A program made the position numbers and the translations under genes. Positions 12,305-24,151 of a DNA stretch of 64,000 nt are shown here, piece after piece. The DNA lies in assembly GCA_918807975.1 (NCBI GenBank), contig OU964919.1:32371824-32435823 (forward strand), in the 5' to 3' direction. The DNA comes from Aplidium turbinatum (lineage: Eukaryota > Chordata > Ascidiacea > Aplousobranchia > Polyclinidae). Below the pieces are notes generated by a model, which was given only the letters and a program-made list of their open reading frames with translations, made no database searches and was not told the origin of the DNA. Position 1 is the stretch's first letter. Each line of letters starts with the position of its first letter.

Positions 12305-12991
12305 GTTTAGGTCTCTTGAGTCTAAGTTCTAAATCTAAAAAAATGTCAACATATCGGATGTCACAATGATATCTTTCAAACAGGCTAATTTGTTTACTAA
12401 AACCAACGTATTTTCAGAATACCGACCAATTACTAGATAACAGTAAAGGTCGACAGCTCTTTTTCCTGTCACTAAATGTTTCACCGATACAACCCTGTCG
12501 ATGAGGAGAATAACATCCAAAGCTTCGGTCTGACCTTTTTTTACCACTCGACCATGCTCCGGTAATAGCATGCAAGAAGAGCCTACTTAATTTGTTTAAA
12601 GATTAGATATAGCTTAAATTTTGTTGATTTTTTGGGCACTTCACAAACTTAATCTTAATTGTGCAAGCGTCAGCCTAAGTGTGTGAATTCAAACAGTGAT
12701 CATGAAGTCTTGAAATGGCACACATTTTCTTTTGCAATCACAGAGACATAGAGCTGCTTGCATGGACATTCCAACTTCATGAATGTTGCATCGACGTTTA
12801 CAAAACGTAAATCTTTTCATATTGCTAGCACCAAATACGACGCTACCCAAATAATGAAATGAGTAGCAAATTACGTTTTTAGCTACTTTTAAAAATCAGG
12901 GCACATTCAAAAAAATCTTTTATCAAAATACAGTAACTGAAACCATTTTCAGGATAAAAAAATGCAGCTACTTTCCGCAAATTGTTGTCCG

Positions 12992-13141
12992 CCCCGATAG
13001 CTCAGTTGGTTAGCGCGTGACTTCTGGAACGAAGAAGCTTCAAGATCAGGCGGCGCTGGTTCGACTCTCGAGGTGTGCGCTTGAGCAACGCATTCTAAGG
13101 ACTGCTCTCCGTTCAGCAGAGGACTGCTCTCCGTTCTCCAA
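12992..13141 (+). mobile_element. tRNA-derived SINE, family A (copy 1)
   Basis: Begins GCCCCGATAGCTCAGTTGG with a perfect pol III A box (TAGCTCAGTTGG), then a B box (GGTTCGACTC), then the shared body CTTGAGCAACGCATTCTAAG. The same sequence recurs at 26848 (+) and 41516 (-). This copy lacks the 3' part present in the other two. Confidence 0.8.
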
Positions 13142-13479
13142 AATAGCCTACTTCTATTTCTTGTCAGTCTTCATAATCTGTTTCGATTGTTTATACTGTA
13201 GGGCAGGCAGAGTTCTCATTGTGGTTTGTGTGGTGAAAAATCAAATTAGCGTGTGAAGGATTACAGGAAAGAGAGAAAACATACAACTGTTACTGTGGTA
13301 TTTCTCCCATCTTATCTCTCGTAGACCTATCGCCTGCTTATGATGCAGTCAACTTAGGACCAGTAGATAAAGTGCATCAAATAATTAAAACCCATTAAAT
13401 CAAATATAAAAATTATCTTAAATTAGAATTAAAACCCCCCACAATAACCCACACTATTCAACTCTTTCATATACTTTAA

Positions 13480-14290
13480 AGTGATTCGTGTCATTTCAGC
13501 AATTTTTTGTAAAATGAATGATCTCAGGACCGTGTTAACCGCTCTCCGTGCTTTTGCACTTGTTTACAGCACCGAATATGCTTCCCCCACTTGGTGCCAC
13601 AGCGTACACACTTCCAAAATTGACACTGCCCTCAATACCACCATGAGAATAATCACCGGTTGCCTGCTTCCAACTCCCACTGACTTTCTGGCGGTACTAT
13701 CAGGCATCGCCCCTGGTAGACTTCGTAGGGAAAACTACGTACGTAGTCTGATCCTACAAGCTATGTCAAGGGATGACCACCTCATCAACCAGATTGTCCT
13801 AAACTCGCACTCCCAAAAGCCCCAGCGCTTGAAATCTCGACGCCCGTTCTCCCGACATGCTGCAGCTATCTGCAAATCGAACTTCCACATTTCCGAAGTT
13901 TGGAACCGTGAATGGAGAGAAGTTGCGAAACCAACCCAATTTACAGTCCTTCCCAATACCAACACCCCACGTGGAGCAGAACTACCCCGGAAGGAATGGG
14001 TGAAGCTCAATCGCCTGCGGACTGGAGTGGGCTGTTTCAGCAGCAACATGTTCCAGTGGGGCCTCGCCGATTCACCATCTTGTGCGTGTGGCTCAGATTT
14101 TCAAACTGCACACCATATTATCTATCAATGTCCTGTATACCGACCACAAGATAGACATGTGGACCTAACAACGCTCGATGAATACACAATCCATTGGCTT
14201 CTGCGCTTGGACGTAACAACGTGATCTGTGGCGGCCTCAAACGCAAGAAGAAGATCCGTACCCCCGGGCGGTGGGGCCTATGATGTTTAG
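13480..14290 (+). mobile_element. LINE 3' fragment: C-terminal part of ORF2 (Jockey/I-group-like)
   Basis: An open frame of about 247 residues (13481-14223) encodes the region after the reverse transcriptase: YASPTWCHSVHTSKID, RIITGCLLPTPTDFLAVL, GIAPGRLRRENYVR and, at the end, MFQWGLADSPSCACG and TAHHIIYQCPVYRP with the terminal Cys/His cluster. There is no endonuclease or RT upstream, so the copy is 5' truncated as expected for target-primed insertion. The frame is intact to its stop, suggesting a fairly young insertion. The AAGAAGAAG-rich 3' UTR runs to about 14290. Confidence 0.8.
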
Positions 14291-16594
14291 GGGCCATTTA
14301 TTTTTAGTTTGTGTAATTATTTTTATTTGAAACGAAAATAATGACTTAGAGGGAAAACAACATTTTATTGTTTTAGTCCTTTTGAAAAACCTAAATAATT
14401 CCCATTCTTGAAAAATTAATGGTGTTGGTTAAACAAAACCCTTGAAACAGTTGGAAAAAGCAAAAGCTCTATTTACAAAGAAACGAGACTCGATCGAATG
14501 TAGGAAAGTGGACTTAATATTTTAGTAATAAAAACACCTTCCATGATCCCTTGCTGTGCCTGCGACGACCACGACTTACAAAATACTACCACTTATCTGA
14601 CTGACACTGGCACCACCATAAAATATGAATGAATTGTTTGCTTTAACAACGTGGTGGAGGTTAAAAACTGGTCAAAACAAAATTTGTATGCCTTAATTTT
14701 ATATATTTCCTTACTTTCTGCAAAAGCAAAATTCTGTGTTGTAGTTTCGTTTGAAAAAATCAAAAAAAGGCGTTTGTCATAGTGAATTCGAAAGTATTTT
14801 TCAATACTATGCAAGTGTACGAGTATTGTGGGCAAATGTATTTCGTTTTATCACAAAAATATGTTGTCGTCATTACGTTTCGTTTCCTCTTGGCCAAAAA
14901 TGAAATCGCAATAAAACAAAAACTTCGACTTTTCAAAATATTTTTGTTTGAACAACTTTTGTTGTTTACTTTACTTTACTCTTTAGTTATCGAGTAGTGT
15001 AGAAAGCTATGTTCTGCAATTACTACAGCTACAACATCATTTTCCTCTGGCTTTTCACTCAATTTTAACCAAATTTGATTCAAATATTGCAGCATTGTAT
15101 ATAGCATATAAAATGTCAAATGTTCAAATGTTATCGAACGTTTACAACTATTTTTTTTACTGATTTTGCTTCATTCGCTTTTTAAAAGCTGCTAGTTATA
15201 ATGTTTAGCCTGACAATTTTGTAACTGGTTTAGCTATGGTCCTATTATTATGGCTTCTGGTTATCGTCGATCAAAATATACGCAAAGTGTTTGCAGGTTA
15301 CATTTCGCTTATCAACGCTGTGAGACGCCTTAGGTAAAACGATCGTTTTTTAACACTTTGATAAAATTTGATTACTTTTACAACAATTTTCATACAGCCA
15401 GACGTCAAAAAAACGTAAGTGTAGTGCAATTGATTCCAAAAAGAAGCTGCGCTTTTTTAGCTGCAAGTCTTTTGCAGTGCTAAAACAGATTACGTCGCCT
15501 CAACATGAAAAAAATGTTAAAAAATAATAAATCATTTGTTCTTTTGATTGATCAATCTGTTTTTTTTTTTTTTTTTAAATTTATTCCCTGCACTGATGAC
15601 CTTTTTCCAAATTATTATGTCATGTCATTACAAGTAACTCAAAGTCTACTTCCAACTTTGTTGAAATTTCCCGCTGCCGTACGCTTTGCCAAAATGCGCG
15701 ACAGTTATGAAATAGTTGCTTAAAGATGTTACGTAACAGTTTTCCACCTTGGCAGCTTCACTATTTCAATTGAAACTGAACATGTTTTGTGATACTGCTT
15801 TGCATTTGCAAATACACATTGATAAAACATCCTTTCAAGCAATTATTTTGCAAGTTAAATTTCAAACTAATCCCTCACCCATGTGGTAGCAACGACAATG
15901 AGGATGCAATTATCCATTTTGACTTTAAAAGATATGAGCCCGCAAACAAACTCTTTGTGCTGATCAAGTGCCTTGTCCTGATGTCTTGTGTGCTCGCTTG
16001 CTCCATACAACGGTGAACGAATCTGTAGAAATTCTTGTTTCATTTATCAGTCTGATTGTTACTGTACACTGTAGAGTGGGGTAAACCAAAAATTTTGCTT
16101 TGTTTCGTTGATATTTCTTGCGGAACAACATAAAACGACCAGAAACCGAATTTGAGGAAATTTTGACCTTGGGAACCTACCCACTTTTTGGGTTGAAAAG
16201 TCTGTCTTTTTCGAAAAATTTGCAAAACATGCTTATGAAAATAACAGAACTGTAAAGACACTTTTTTTGGCTATGTTCAATATACTATTTTACATTGCAC
16301 TAATAATGACTTGGACCAGCTTCTAATACAAGTTTTGTTTAGGTTTTGAGATTCGATTGCTTTATCTTTTTTGAAACAACACGCAATTTTTTCCAAAAAT
16401 CGAATACCATTGCATTTTAAACTCAGTTTTAGGAATATAAAATGACAGTCATGCAAAATCAATTGGATTCAACAGTCACTAATTCAATTGTAACACAAAT
16501 ATACTAGCACTTGATTTTAGTGTTAACAGTATCTACAACTGCTTGGCTGTATAGTGCGCCTTTGTGTCTGCAACAGGAATCAGATTCCTGGAAG

Positions 16595-16982
16595 CTATCC
16601 AGCACGGATGAATCCATGTCTTCTATCAAACCCACACACTTTGTACGATGCATCAGTCACCAATTTCACAATTCTTTCTAGTGATTGGGAGTGGTTTGGA
16701 TAGCTTTTCACTTCTATTTTGCTTTCACAGTAAGAGATGATGTCATCAGATGTAATCGTGGTTGTGAAGATAGGTTCATAACATAAATCTACGGTGATGT
16801 CGGAATAATGGTTGGCCTCATAATTTATCGTTGAAACAACAAACTTCCGAACGGATCTATCACCAATATTTGCCCCATTGCAAATTTTCAATATTGCCAT
16901 GACTGCATTTTCTCGAACTTTTCTGGAGTCATCCGCAAGCATTGCCATTACCACATTTTCAGAGTTTGCTGAATAAGCATTT
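16595..16982 (-). CDS. Terminal exon of the interrupted repetitive-family gene
   Basis: Acceptor TTTTTACTTCTAG precedes AAATGCTTATTC; the split Arg codon matches the donor at 21337. It encodes NAYSANSENVVMAMLAD, then VRKFVVSTINYEANHYSD, then HSQSLERIVKLVTDAS and CGFDRRHGFIRAG before TAG at 16595-16597. The exon is fully open and well conserved in motif. Confidence 0.75.
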
Positions 16983-17229
16983 CTAGAAGTAAAAATATAA
17001 AAAAAATTAAGTGACATGAGTTACAACTAGAAAAATCTTCTTATTATACTTGCTCGAGTACTTTTGAGTAGGTTACCACAAGTGGAGCTAATGTCCGCGG
17101 TTTGAGCCAACGCAACATGCGTCAGGTTTGACTATATCAGTCTCCCACATCAGAAAGTATTTTTTGTGGCTAATAAGGTATTAAGGTATAGTAACTATAC
17201 TTGGGCAGGTGGCAACCCAGCAAACATCA

Positions 17230-18790
17230 CAGCATTGCGCCAATACTGTATTTGTGTCTGCGTGTATCGGGTGTATCGGTAACGTTTGCACTGTATCGGG
17301 CCAATACCGGCAACGTACAGTATTGTATCGGCAAAATGGTACAGTTTGTCTGATACAAAGCCTGTATCGGGCCGATACAATGTTGTAAGGGCAAAACTGT
17401 ACAGTTTGTGTAAGGGCAATGCGGTATTGGCACAGTACAGTTTTGTAATGGCAAAACTGTACAGTTTGTGTAAGGGCAATCCAGTATTGGCACAGTACAG
17501 TTTGGTAATGGCAAAACTATACAGTTTGTGTAAGGGCAATCCGGTATTGGCACAATACAGTTTGGTAATGGCAAAATGTACAGTTTGTGTAAGGGCAATC
17601 CAGTACTGGCACAGTACTGTGTGGTAAAGGCAAAACTGTACAGTTTGTGTAAGGGCAATCCGGTATTGGCACAATACAGTTTGGTAATGGCAAAAATGTA
17701 CAGTTTGTGTAAGGGCAATCCAGTACTGGCACAGTACTGTGTGGTAAAGGCAAAACTGTACAGTATGTGTAAGGGCAATCCGGTATTGGCACAATACAGT
17801 TTGGTAATGGCAAAACTGTACAGTTTGTGTAAGGGCAATCAAGTACTGGCACAGTACTGTGTGGTAAAGGCAAAACTGTACAGTTTGTGTAAGGGCAATC
17901 CGGTATTGGCACAATACAGTTTGGTAATGGCAAAACTGTACCGTTTGTGCAAGGGCAATCCGGTATTGGCACAATACAGTTTGGTAATGGCAAAAATGTA
18001 CAGTTTGTGTAAGGGCAATCCAGTACTGGCACAGTACTGTGTGGTAAAGGCAAAACTGTACAGTATGTGTAAGGGCAATCCGGTATTGGCACAATACAGT
18101 TTGGTAATGGCAAAACTGTACAGTTTGTGTAAGGGCAATCAAGTACTGGCACAGTACTGTGTGGTAAAGGCAAAACTGTACAGTTTGTGTAAGGGCAATC
18201 CGGTATTGGCACAATACAGTTTGGTAATGGCAAAACTGTACCGTTTGTGCAAGGGCAATCCGGTATTGGCACAATACAGTTTGGTAATGGCAAAACTGTA
18301 CAGTTTGTGTAAAAGCAATCCGGTATTGGCACATTACAGTTTGGTAATGGCAAAACTGTACAGTGTGTGTAAGGGCAATCCGGTATTTGGACAATACAGT
18401 TTGGTAATGGCAAAACTGTACAGTTTGTGTAAGGGCAATCCGGTATTGGCACAGTACTGTTTGGTAATGGCAAAACTGTACAGTTTGTGTAAGGGCAATC
18501 CGGTAGCCTACTGGTACAGTACAGTTTGTGTAACGGCAAAACTGTACAGTTTGTGTAAGGGCAATCCGGTAGCCTACTGGCACAGTACAATTTGTGTAAC
18601 GGCAAAAGTGTACAGTTTGTGTAAGGGTAATCCGGTGTTAGCACAGTACTGTGTGGTAAAGGCAAACCTGTAGGCCTACAGTTTATAATGGCAATCCGGT
18701 GTTGCAATGGTACAGTACAGTTTGGTAAGGTGTTGGCACAGTACAGCTGATATTGGCACAGTACAGTTTGGTAAAGGCAACACTGTACAC
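17230..18790. repeat. Minisatellite array, 60-bp unit with a 300-bp higher-order repeat
   Basis: About 25 head-to-tail units containing GTACAGTTTGTGTAAGGGCA, ATCCGGTATTGGCACA and GTTTGGTAATGGCAAAAC. Two unit types differ at CGGTATTGGCACAATACAGT versus CAGTACTGGCACAGTACTGT. Five units (17701-18000) are repeated almost exactly at 18001-18300, a 300-bp higher-order unit. Because 60 is a multiple of three, long frames stay open on both strands; these are not genes. Units at both ends are more divergent. The array lies in an intron of the minus-strand gene 16595-25486. Confidence 0.95.
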
Positions 18791-19304
18791 TGTAGCTACA
18801 GTTTGGTTGCAAATTATTGGGCTTGTTTTTGTGTTGATTTGGCTGTTTTGGGCTTGTTTTTTAGATTCACTTGCTTGTTTTCAAAAACCAACCTGGCATC
18901 ACTGGTTTTCAGTTTACTACTAACGGGAACACACTTCGCGTGCGAGTTAAGCCAGGTGGCTACATTTGTGCGTGGTAGAGAGAGAGAGAAAGAAACCTTT
19001 TGAGAAAGCTTGCAGTCGAGTTTAGCTGTTTGTCGTGTGATTTGCGTTGTATGCTACAATAGAAACTTCTGCCGCGTTCCACGCATAATGCCTTTGGCCA
19101 ACGCAACTGTTCAGTTGGCGCTTCCACTCTGTTTACTTGCTTGTTGTGTTGAGGTGCGGTTCAGGTTGATGATCTTATTGTCTGAAGTACTAAGCTTAAT
19201 TCATTTGTTTATATTCATTTAGATGTTCCATTTAGTTTGTTAAAGCTAATATAAGCTTGCGTAATAAAGTATGTATTAGTTCACGACAATTTAACGAACT
19301 AATT

Positions 19305-19830
19305 GAAGATGGATAGCAAGTTTATAAAGCCCAGTTTGTTCAGCGCTGATCCCAACTCTAGTCAAGCTAGTAAAGAGTGGAAACATTGGCATCGAACATT
19401 CGCGAATTTTCTTGCAGCATTTCCAGCTGAACCAGAGATCAGTGATGACGATGAACTGCGATGTTTGATCGCCCACGTTGATAAGGATGTTTACGATTAC
19501 ATCAGTGAATGTAATACTTAAGACCTTGCAATAAGAACTTCAGAAAGATTATACGTGAAACCAAATAATCTCATATTTGCCAGACATTTGCTAATGACCT
19601 GCAAACAACAGGCAGAACAGTCATTAGATGATTACGTATTAAACTTGAAGCGGCTATCTCGAGATTGCAATTATAAGCCGTATCCGCGGAAGTTTGCTGC
19701 AATGAAGCGATTCGTGACGCTTTTATATCAGGGGTATTGTCTGCATCAATACATCGGGTGGATAACGTGACACAGTCATGCCTTCTAAACACCTTGCTTT
19801 TAAGGTGAGTAGGCGTCGTCAGCAGTAGCA
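19305..19830 (+). mobile_element. Ty3/Gypsy retrotransposon gag fossil
   Basis: The plus strand encodes a Gag-type start (WKHWHRTFANFLAAFPAEP, then RCLIAHVDKDVYDYISEC) and further blocks PNNLIFARHLLMTCKQQ and DDYVLNLKRLSRDCNYK that match Gag of Gypsy elements with small retrotransposon-type Gag proteins. It is broken in a few places. No protease, RT or integrase follows, and no matching LTR pair was found; bases 19000-19300 may include leader or LTR sequence. Old fragment. Confidence 0.75.
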
Positions 19831-20110
19831 AAGTGCGCCTTTCTACGACAAGTTCCGTGTCGCACTTCTCACGCCATCACGGCTGGACTGAATAATAATG
19901 TTTTTGTTTGTCGTATCCAGGTTTACACCCGGTGGTTGAAGATTTAGATTAAGTGGACGGGAAGGCAAGGAAGCCAATCTTCGTGTCCACCTTCAGGCAT
20001 GCCTGTAAGTGTCCTGCCACAGACACAGCCGCATGCTCGAGCGGTGTCGAACCGGCGCCCTTTCGATTGCCGTTACAGGGTTCTCACCACTCGGGTATGC
20101 AGCCGACTAA
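19830..20110 (-). mobile_element. tRNA-derived SINE, family B (copy 2)
   Basis: On the minus strand: CGGCTGCATACCCGAGTGGT, B box GGTTCGACACC, GCGGCTGTGTCTG, GGACACTTACAGGCATG, then CTTCAACCACCGGGTGTA and GGATACGAC. The order and sequence match the copy at 54170. It lies beside the Gypsy gag fossil. Confidence 0.75.
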
Positions 20111-20339
20111 TAATGGTTTTGATGCATGATTTTGTAAACATTACATATTCTGAGACAATAAAATATCTGCTTTTACAGGTGCTGTTATGCAAACACCGAA
20201 CTTGGATGGTGCCACTGAAAGTGCCATAGAAAAATGTATCAGCACTTGGATGCGAAATTTTAATGACCGCGAAGGGGGACGGAAAAGACGAACCATCGGT
20301 TGCTCATATGTTCAATAAATTTTCACATAAGAATTGTCT

Positions 20340-21290
20340 TGTTTCTGTTTGAAAGTACGGGTTAGGGTTACTGATGCAGGCTTGGTGATGGCATTGTATT
20401 ATATGCCTGTACTGTATATTTGTAGGTATTGGCATGCTGTAGGCGCAGGCATGGTATCTTTTAGAGGTACAGGCAGATAAATGGCATTGCCCTGGCCCAT
20501 TATTGGCATCGTATAGTGATATTCGCTGAGTAATGGCATTGTACAGGCCAGAACGAGGGTGTAAGGTACAAATACCGGTTAGGTAATGGCATCGTGCCGG
20601 CAACTGTAGTAATACTGTATCGGCCCAGTATAGAACTTGTTTGCACTTTCTTACCGGGCCTGTATAGATTACTGTATCGTGCCAAAAAAAGGACCCGATA
20701 CAACACCGCATTGGCCCTATACCGGCCCGATTAGGGTATGTTAAAGGTACAAATACCGGTTGGGTAATGGCATCGTGCCGGCAACTGTAGTAATACTGTA
20801 TCGGCCCAGTATAGAACTTGTTTGCACTTTCTTACCGGGCCTGTATAAATTACTGTATCGTGCCAATAAAGGGACCCGATATAACACCGCATTGGCCCTA
20901 TACCGGCCCGATTAGAGTATGTTAAAGGTACAAATACCGGTTGGGTAATGGCATCGTGCCGGCAACTGTAGTAATACTGTATCGGCCCAGTATAGAACTT
21001 GTTTGCACTTTCTTACCGGACCTGTATAGATTAATGTATCGTGCCAATAAAGGGACCCGATATAACACCGCATTGGCCCTATACCGGCCCGATTAGAGTA
21101 TGTTAAAGGTACAAATACCGGTTGGGTAATGGCATCGTGCCGGCAACTGTAGTAATACTGTATCGGCCCAGAATAGAACTTGTTTGCACTTTCTTACCGG
21201 GCCTGTATAGATTACTGTATCGTGCCAATAAAGGGACCCGATATAACACCGCATTGGCCCTATACCGGCCCGATTAGGGTATGTTAGCTG
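20340..21290. repeat. 181-bp tandem array (four units) with a degenerate leader
   Basis: Units begin at 20565, 20746, 20927 and 21108 (GGTACAAATACCGGTT), each 181 bp and nearly identical. Within a unit are CTGTATCGGCCCAGTATAG, TACTGTATCGTGCCAA and GCCCTATACCGGCCCGAT. Bases 20340-20564 hold diverged pieces with the same words (GTAATGGCATTGTA, TTGGCATCGTATAG). The words TATCGG, GGTAATGGCA and ACCGG are shared with the 60-bp array, so the two arrays may have a common ancestor. Confidence 0.9.
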
Positions 21291-21337
21291 GGAAAGACCA
21301 TTAGCTAAGAATGATGTGTGTAAATAGTATACTGCAC

Positions 21338-21525
21338 CTGGAAATAACAGGCTTTACAATGTTTTGAACATCAGGCTCGAGGCTTTTGAATAGCTGCATT
21401 TGATTGAAAACATGTCTTGGCCCATTAATGAAAGATGGTAAACTTTTGATATGGAACCACATTGGAGGATAGTTTGTGACAATGAATTGACAGATTTTCT
21501 TCAAATGTTCTTTGTCCTTGCTTTC
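21338..21525 (-). CDS. Internal exon (3' part) of the interrupted gene
   Basis: Encodes SKDKEHLKKICQFIV, NYPPMWFHIKSLPSFI and LFKSLEPDVQNIVKPVIS, then donor GTGCAG at 21337. Its upstream part continues at 24996-25034 beyond the LTR retrotransposon, with the duplicated target CTTTC at both edges. Confidence 0.75.
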
Positions 21526-22369
21526 TGTAGCGCCAGAGAGCTCTGTCGTCTCTGACGTCACACGTACACGTCACTAGAATCTTCCAGAAGACTCCGCCTT
21601 GAGCGCATAACTGCACGTCTCGGGAATTCAATTCAGCAATCGGGAATTCAACTTCTGTAATCAACGTCACTATGCCGAATTCCTACCTTGGTTCATCGTT
21701 ATGTAGAATTGCAGTCGTGTTGCGTTGTGTGATCATATGTAAAACTCGCAATCTCACACTAGTACCTTCTTAAAGAAGTTAAGCTCATGATTTTAAATCA
21801 ATCAGTCGTTTGCTATGTGAAATTTAGTCTTTTGTAGAGTTCTACAACATGTAAAAATCAGAGTGTGTTAAGTTTTTGCTATGTGAAAATCAATAGTTTG
21901 TTGAGTTTTTGTTCGATATGAAAAGTCGGTTCTTTCAATATGGAAATCAGTTGAATGCAATATCAAAAGTCAGAACTTAAAACCAGTATCAAGAAATCAG
22001 TCTTGGTAATTCTAAAGCAATATATCAGTTTCGTTGTTGCTACCGTTTTCTATTTTTGGCACTGCCAGGATGACGTTTGGATCAGTTTATTGTTAATGTA
22101 GCAGCGACGACATTTCGTATCCAGTTGTTGGTGGTGGAGCTTTAATATTCCGGTGTTTTCCTTTACTTTCTGTGTTGCTGGATCGAAGATTAAAAACTAT
22201 AAACAATTACGTTGTGAGCAAGCATTGATCTTCTGAGTTGAGTTAGTAAACAATACAGCAGCGTAATCGACCTCGTGTCCTATCATTCCTTGCCGACTTT
22301 GCCCAGGAATGTTGCCATCCCACTGATGGCTGTGTATGGGTGGATATGCTGAAAGCAGCGTCCGCTACA
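21526..22369 (+). repeat. 5' LTR of the non-autonomous element
   Basis: 844-bp terminal repeat, TGTAGC...GCTACA, adjoining target copy CTTTC on its left and the primer-site-like sequence on its right. Confidence 0.92.
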
Positions 22370-22797
22370 TATTTCTGGTGACCCCGACGTGATTTTTGCT
22401 AACTGTGAGCTGTAACGACGCGATCTTACTGTGAATTAATTACTTGACTTAACTGTGAATTGACTGAATGTGAACTGATCGCTGGATGCACTGGATTATT
22501 CTGGATTATATCACGGATTACAACAAGCCTGCCTTTCATCGGACGCTCCTTCAACGACGATGCCGTGGAACTCAAGTTAAGTGACACTAATTAATGATGG
22601 TTGAATATTCTTTTTACATTATCGTAGTAGCCGTAAGCTTTTTAATCTCCCTCGCCGTTGTCGTCCTTGGTCGTTGCCCCACTCGTGGCTCGCGATCGGG
22701 GCGTCTTGACAGCAGCGATGACAATGTGTTTCGCCCCCGTCTGGACTGTGGTGCCTGTAGGTATCTTAGGCTTTGTTACACGTTCACTGTTTAGTTC

Positions 22798-23080
22798 TCC
22801 GTCCTGGGCATGACGTAAAACTGCATCCATCCAACCGTCCTGGGTACGACGTAAAACTGCATCCCTCCATCCCATCTTTCATCAGTTAGGTGCCGTTCTT
22901 GCATAAAGTTATCGTATTAATTACAGCAGTCTTCGTCCTGGGCATGACGTAAAACTGCATCCATTCATCCATCCATTCCACCTTTCCTTAGTTAGCTTAG
23001 TCATCGTTTTTGCATACAGTCTTCAAAGGAATTACAGTAGCTCTCAACCACTTCTTAGTCCTGGGTAAGACTTGAAACTG
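22798..23080. repeat. Short internal repeats of the LTR element interior
   Basis: Four spaced copies of a roughly 30-bp word, GTCCTGGGCATGACGTAAAA followed by CTGCATCCA, near 22800, 22840, 22930 and 23057. They could be packaging or dimerisation repeats; that role is speculative. Confidence 0.75.
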
Positions 23081-24151
23081 CATACATTACCTCAGTTAAT
23101 CACTCCCTCGTTTAGCAGTTCCCCGCTCTGTAGTTGTCTTTAGGAGCTTTAGGAGTTGTGTCTTAAGGAGCTGCGCTTCCCTCACATAGGCGTGCGACGC
23201 AGCACACTTCCCGTATATAGTACTTGCTATAACCCTTGTCTGACCACCGCTGTTTTGTTCACGTAGCGCCTCGTTGTTCACCCTTGTAGTCACTGTTGCT
23301 AGGATCTTGCTTGTCAAGGTGGTAGCATAGATATAAGTCGACATGCTGCTTGCGACTGGCTTGCCCGTCGCTTTCTGCCTCTTGGCCTTGTTTTGTCACA
23401 GCTGCTCGCATTCATCTGTCCACCGCTGCCTGCTCTGTTGGACCGGTTCCACGCTCAGTCGCTTTGCACAGCTAGCATGCTTTCAGTCTATCTATCTTTC
23501 AGTTCCTATGTTGCTGGTCGTCGTGAGGCTAGGTACTTCAAGCCTCGTCACTTCCCTTGGTCGTCTGCTGGCACTACAGTCCTGGTCTGGTTTCATTTAA
23601 ACGTGTGTCCGTTTTTCTCACCTTCCCCGTTTGGTTAGTATACCCATCCTGCTGTCATGACGCTTTGCTCTCGCGTCGCGGTGTGTGGCAGTTTGTACGA
23701 CTGCTTCGCACGGCCGTTGTCCGGACTGTCCCTCCGTGTCGTAGAGAGAGTGCGCTCTGTGCCCTCTGACGTGCTTCATCAATTTTCACAACTTAGTCGT
23801 CGTACTGCATATTGACATTATCTGCATCGTCAATGTTCACCTGTGATTGATTAGTGATTAGATTGTGTTTGTCATTGTAACTCTCCACATTTTTTTAATT
23901 AGAAATCATCGAAGCCGGATGTCCGCCGCACGAGACCTCTGCTTCAACCAATCGAGAGCCGACCAGCCGCTCCCCGGAATCAGAGGAACTGTTAGCGCTC
24001 GCGCCGTGCGGAGGGGATCCGACCCCGTCTTGTTGTTCACCGTGTGTCTATGTTATAATACGCATCTTGTGCCTCGCCTGTTTCATTTCATGCTACAAAC
24101 ATCTCATCAGAAGTCAAACGGCCACCCCGTTTTCCTTCTTGCGGGGGTGTC

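Larger units (their letters stand above)
12305..16594. other. Intergenic stretch between the oxidase start and the repetitive-family gene
   Basis: Apart from the family A SINE (12992-13141) and the LINE fragment (13480-14290) I see only AT-rich sequence with homopolymer runs (TTTTTTTTTTTTTTTT near 15560). The small open frames here show no family resemblance. The oxidase promoter should lie just above 12304; no TATA box is evident. Confidence 0.5.

Noticed and set aside
12992-13090. Functional tRNA gene
   Set aside because: A and B boxes are present, but the cloverleaf is not maintained (the anticodon-arm region is expanded) and the same sequence recurs with a common non-tRNA body, so it is a SINE.
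13735-14049. Minus-strand and third-frame ORFs over the LINE
   Set aside because: They are shadows of the ORF2 C-terminal frame, which has clear family motifs.
17230-18790. CRISPR-like appearance of regular repeats
   Set aside because: Units abut with no unique spacers, and the genome is animal.
17195-18812. Very long open frames (up to about 460 codons) on both strands
   Set aside because: They run through the 60-bp minisatellite, whose unit is a multiple of three; the peptides are pure tandem repeats in all frames and both directions, without splice or start context.
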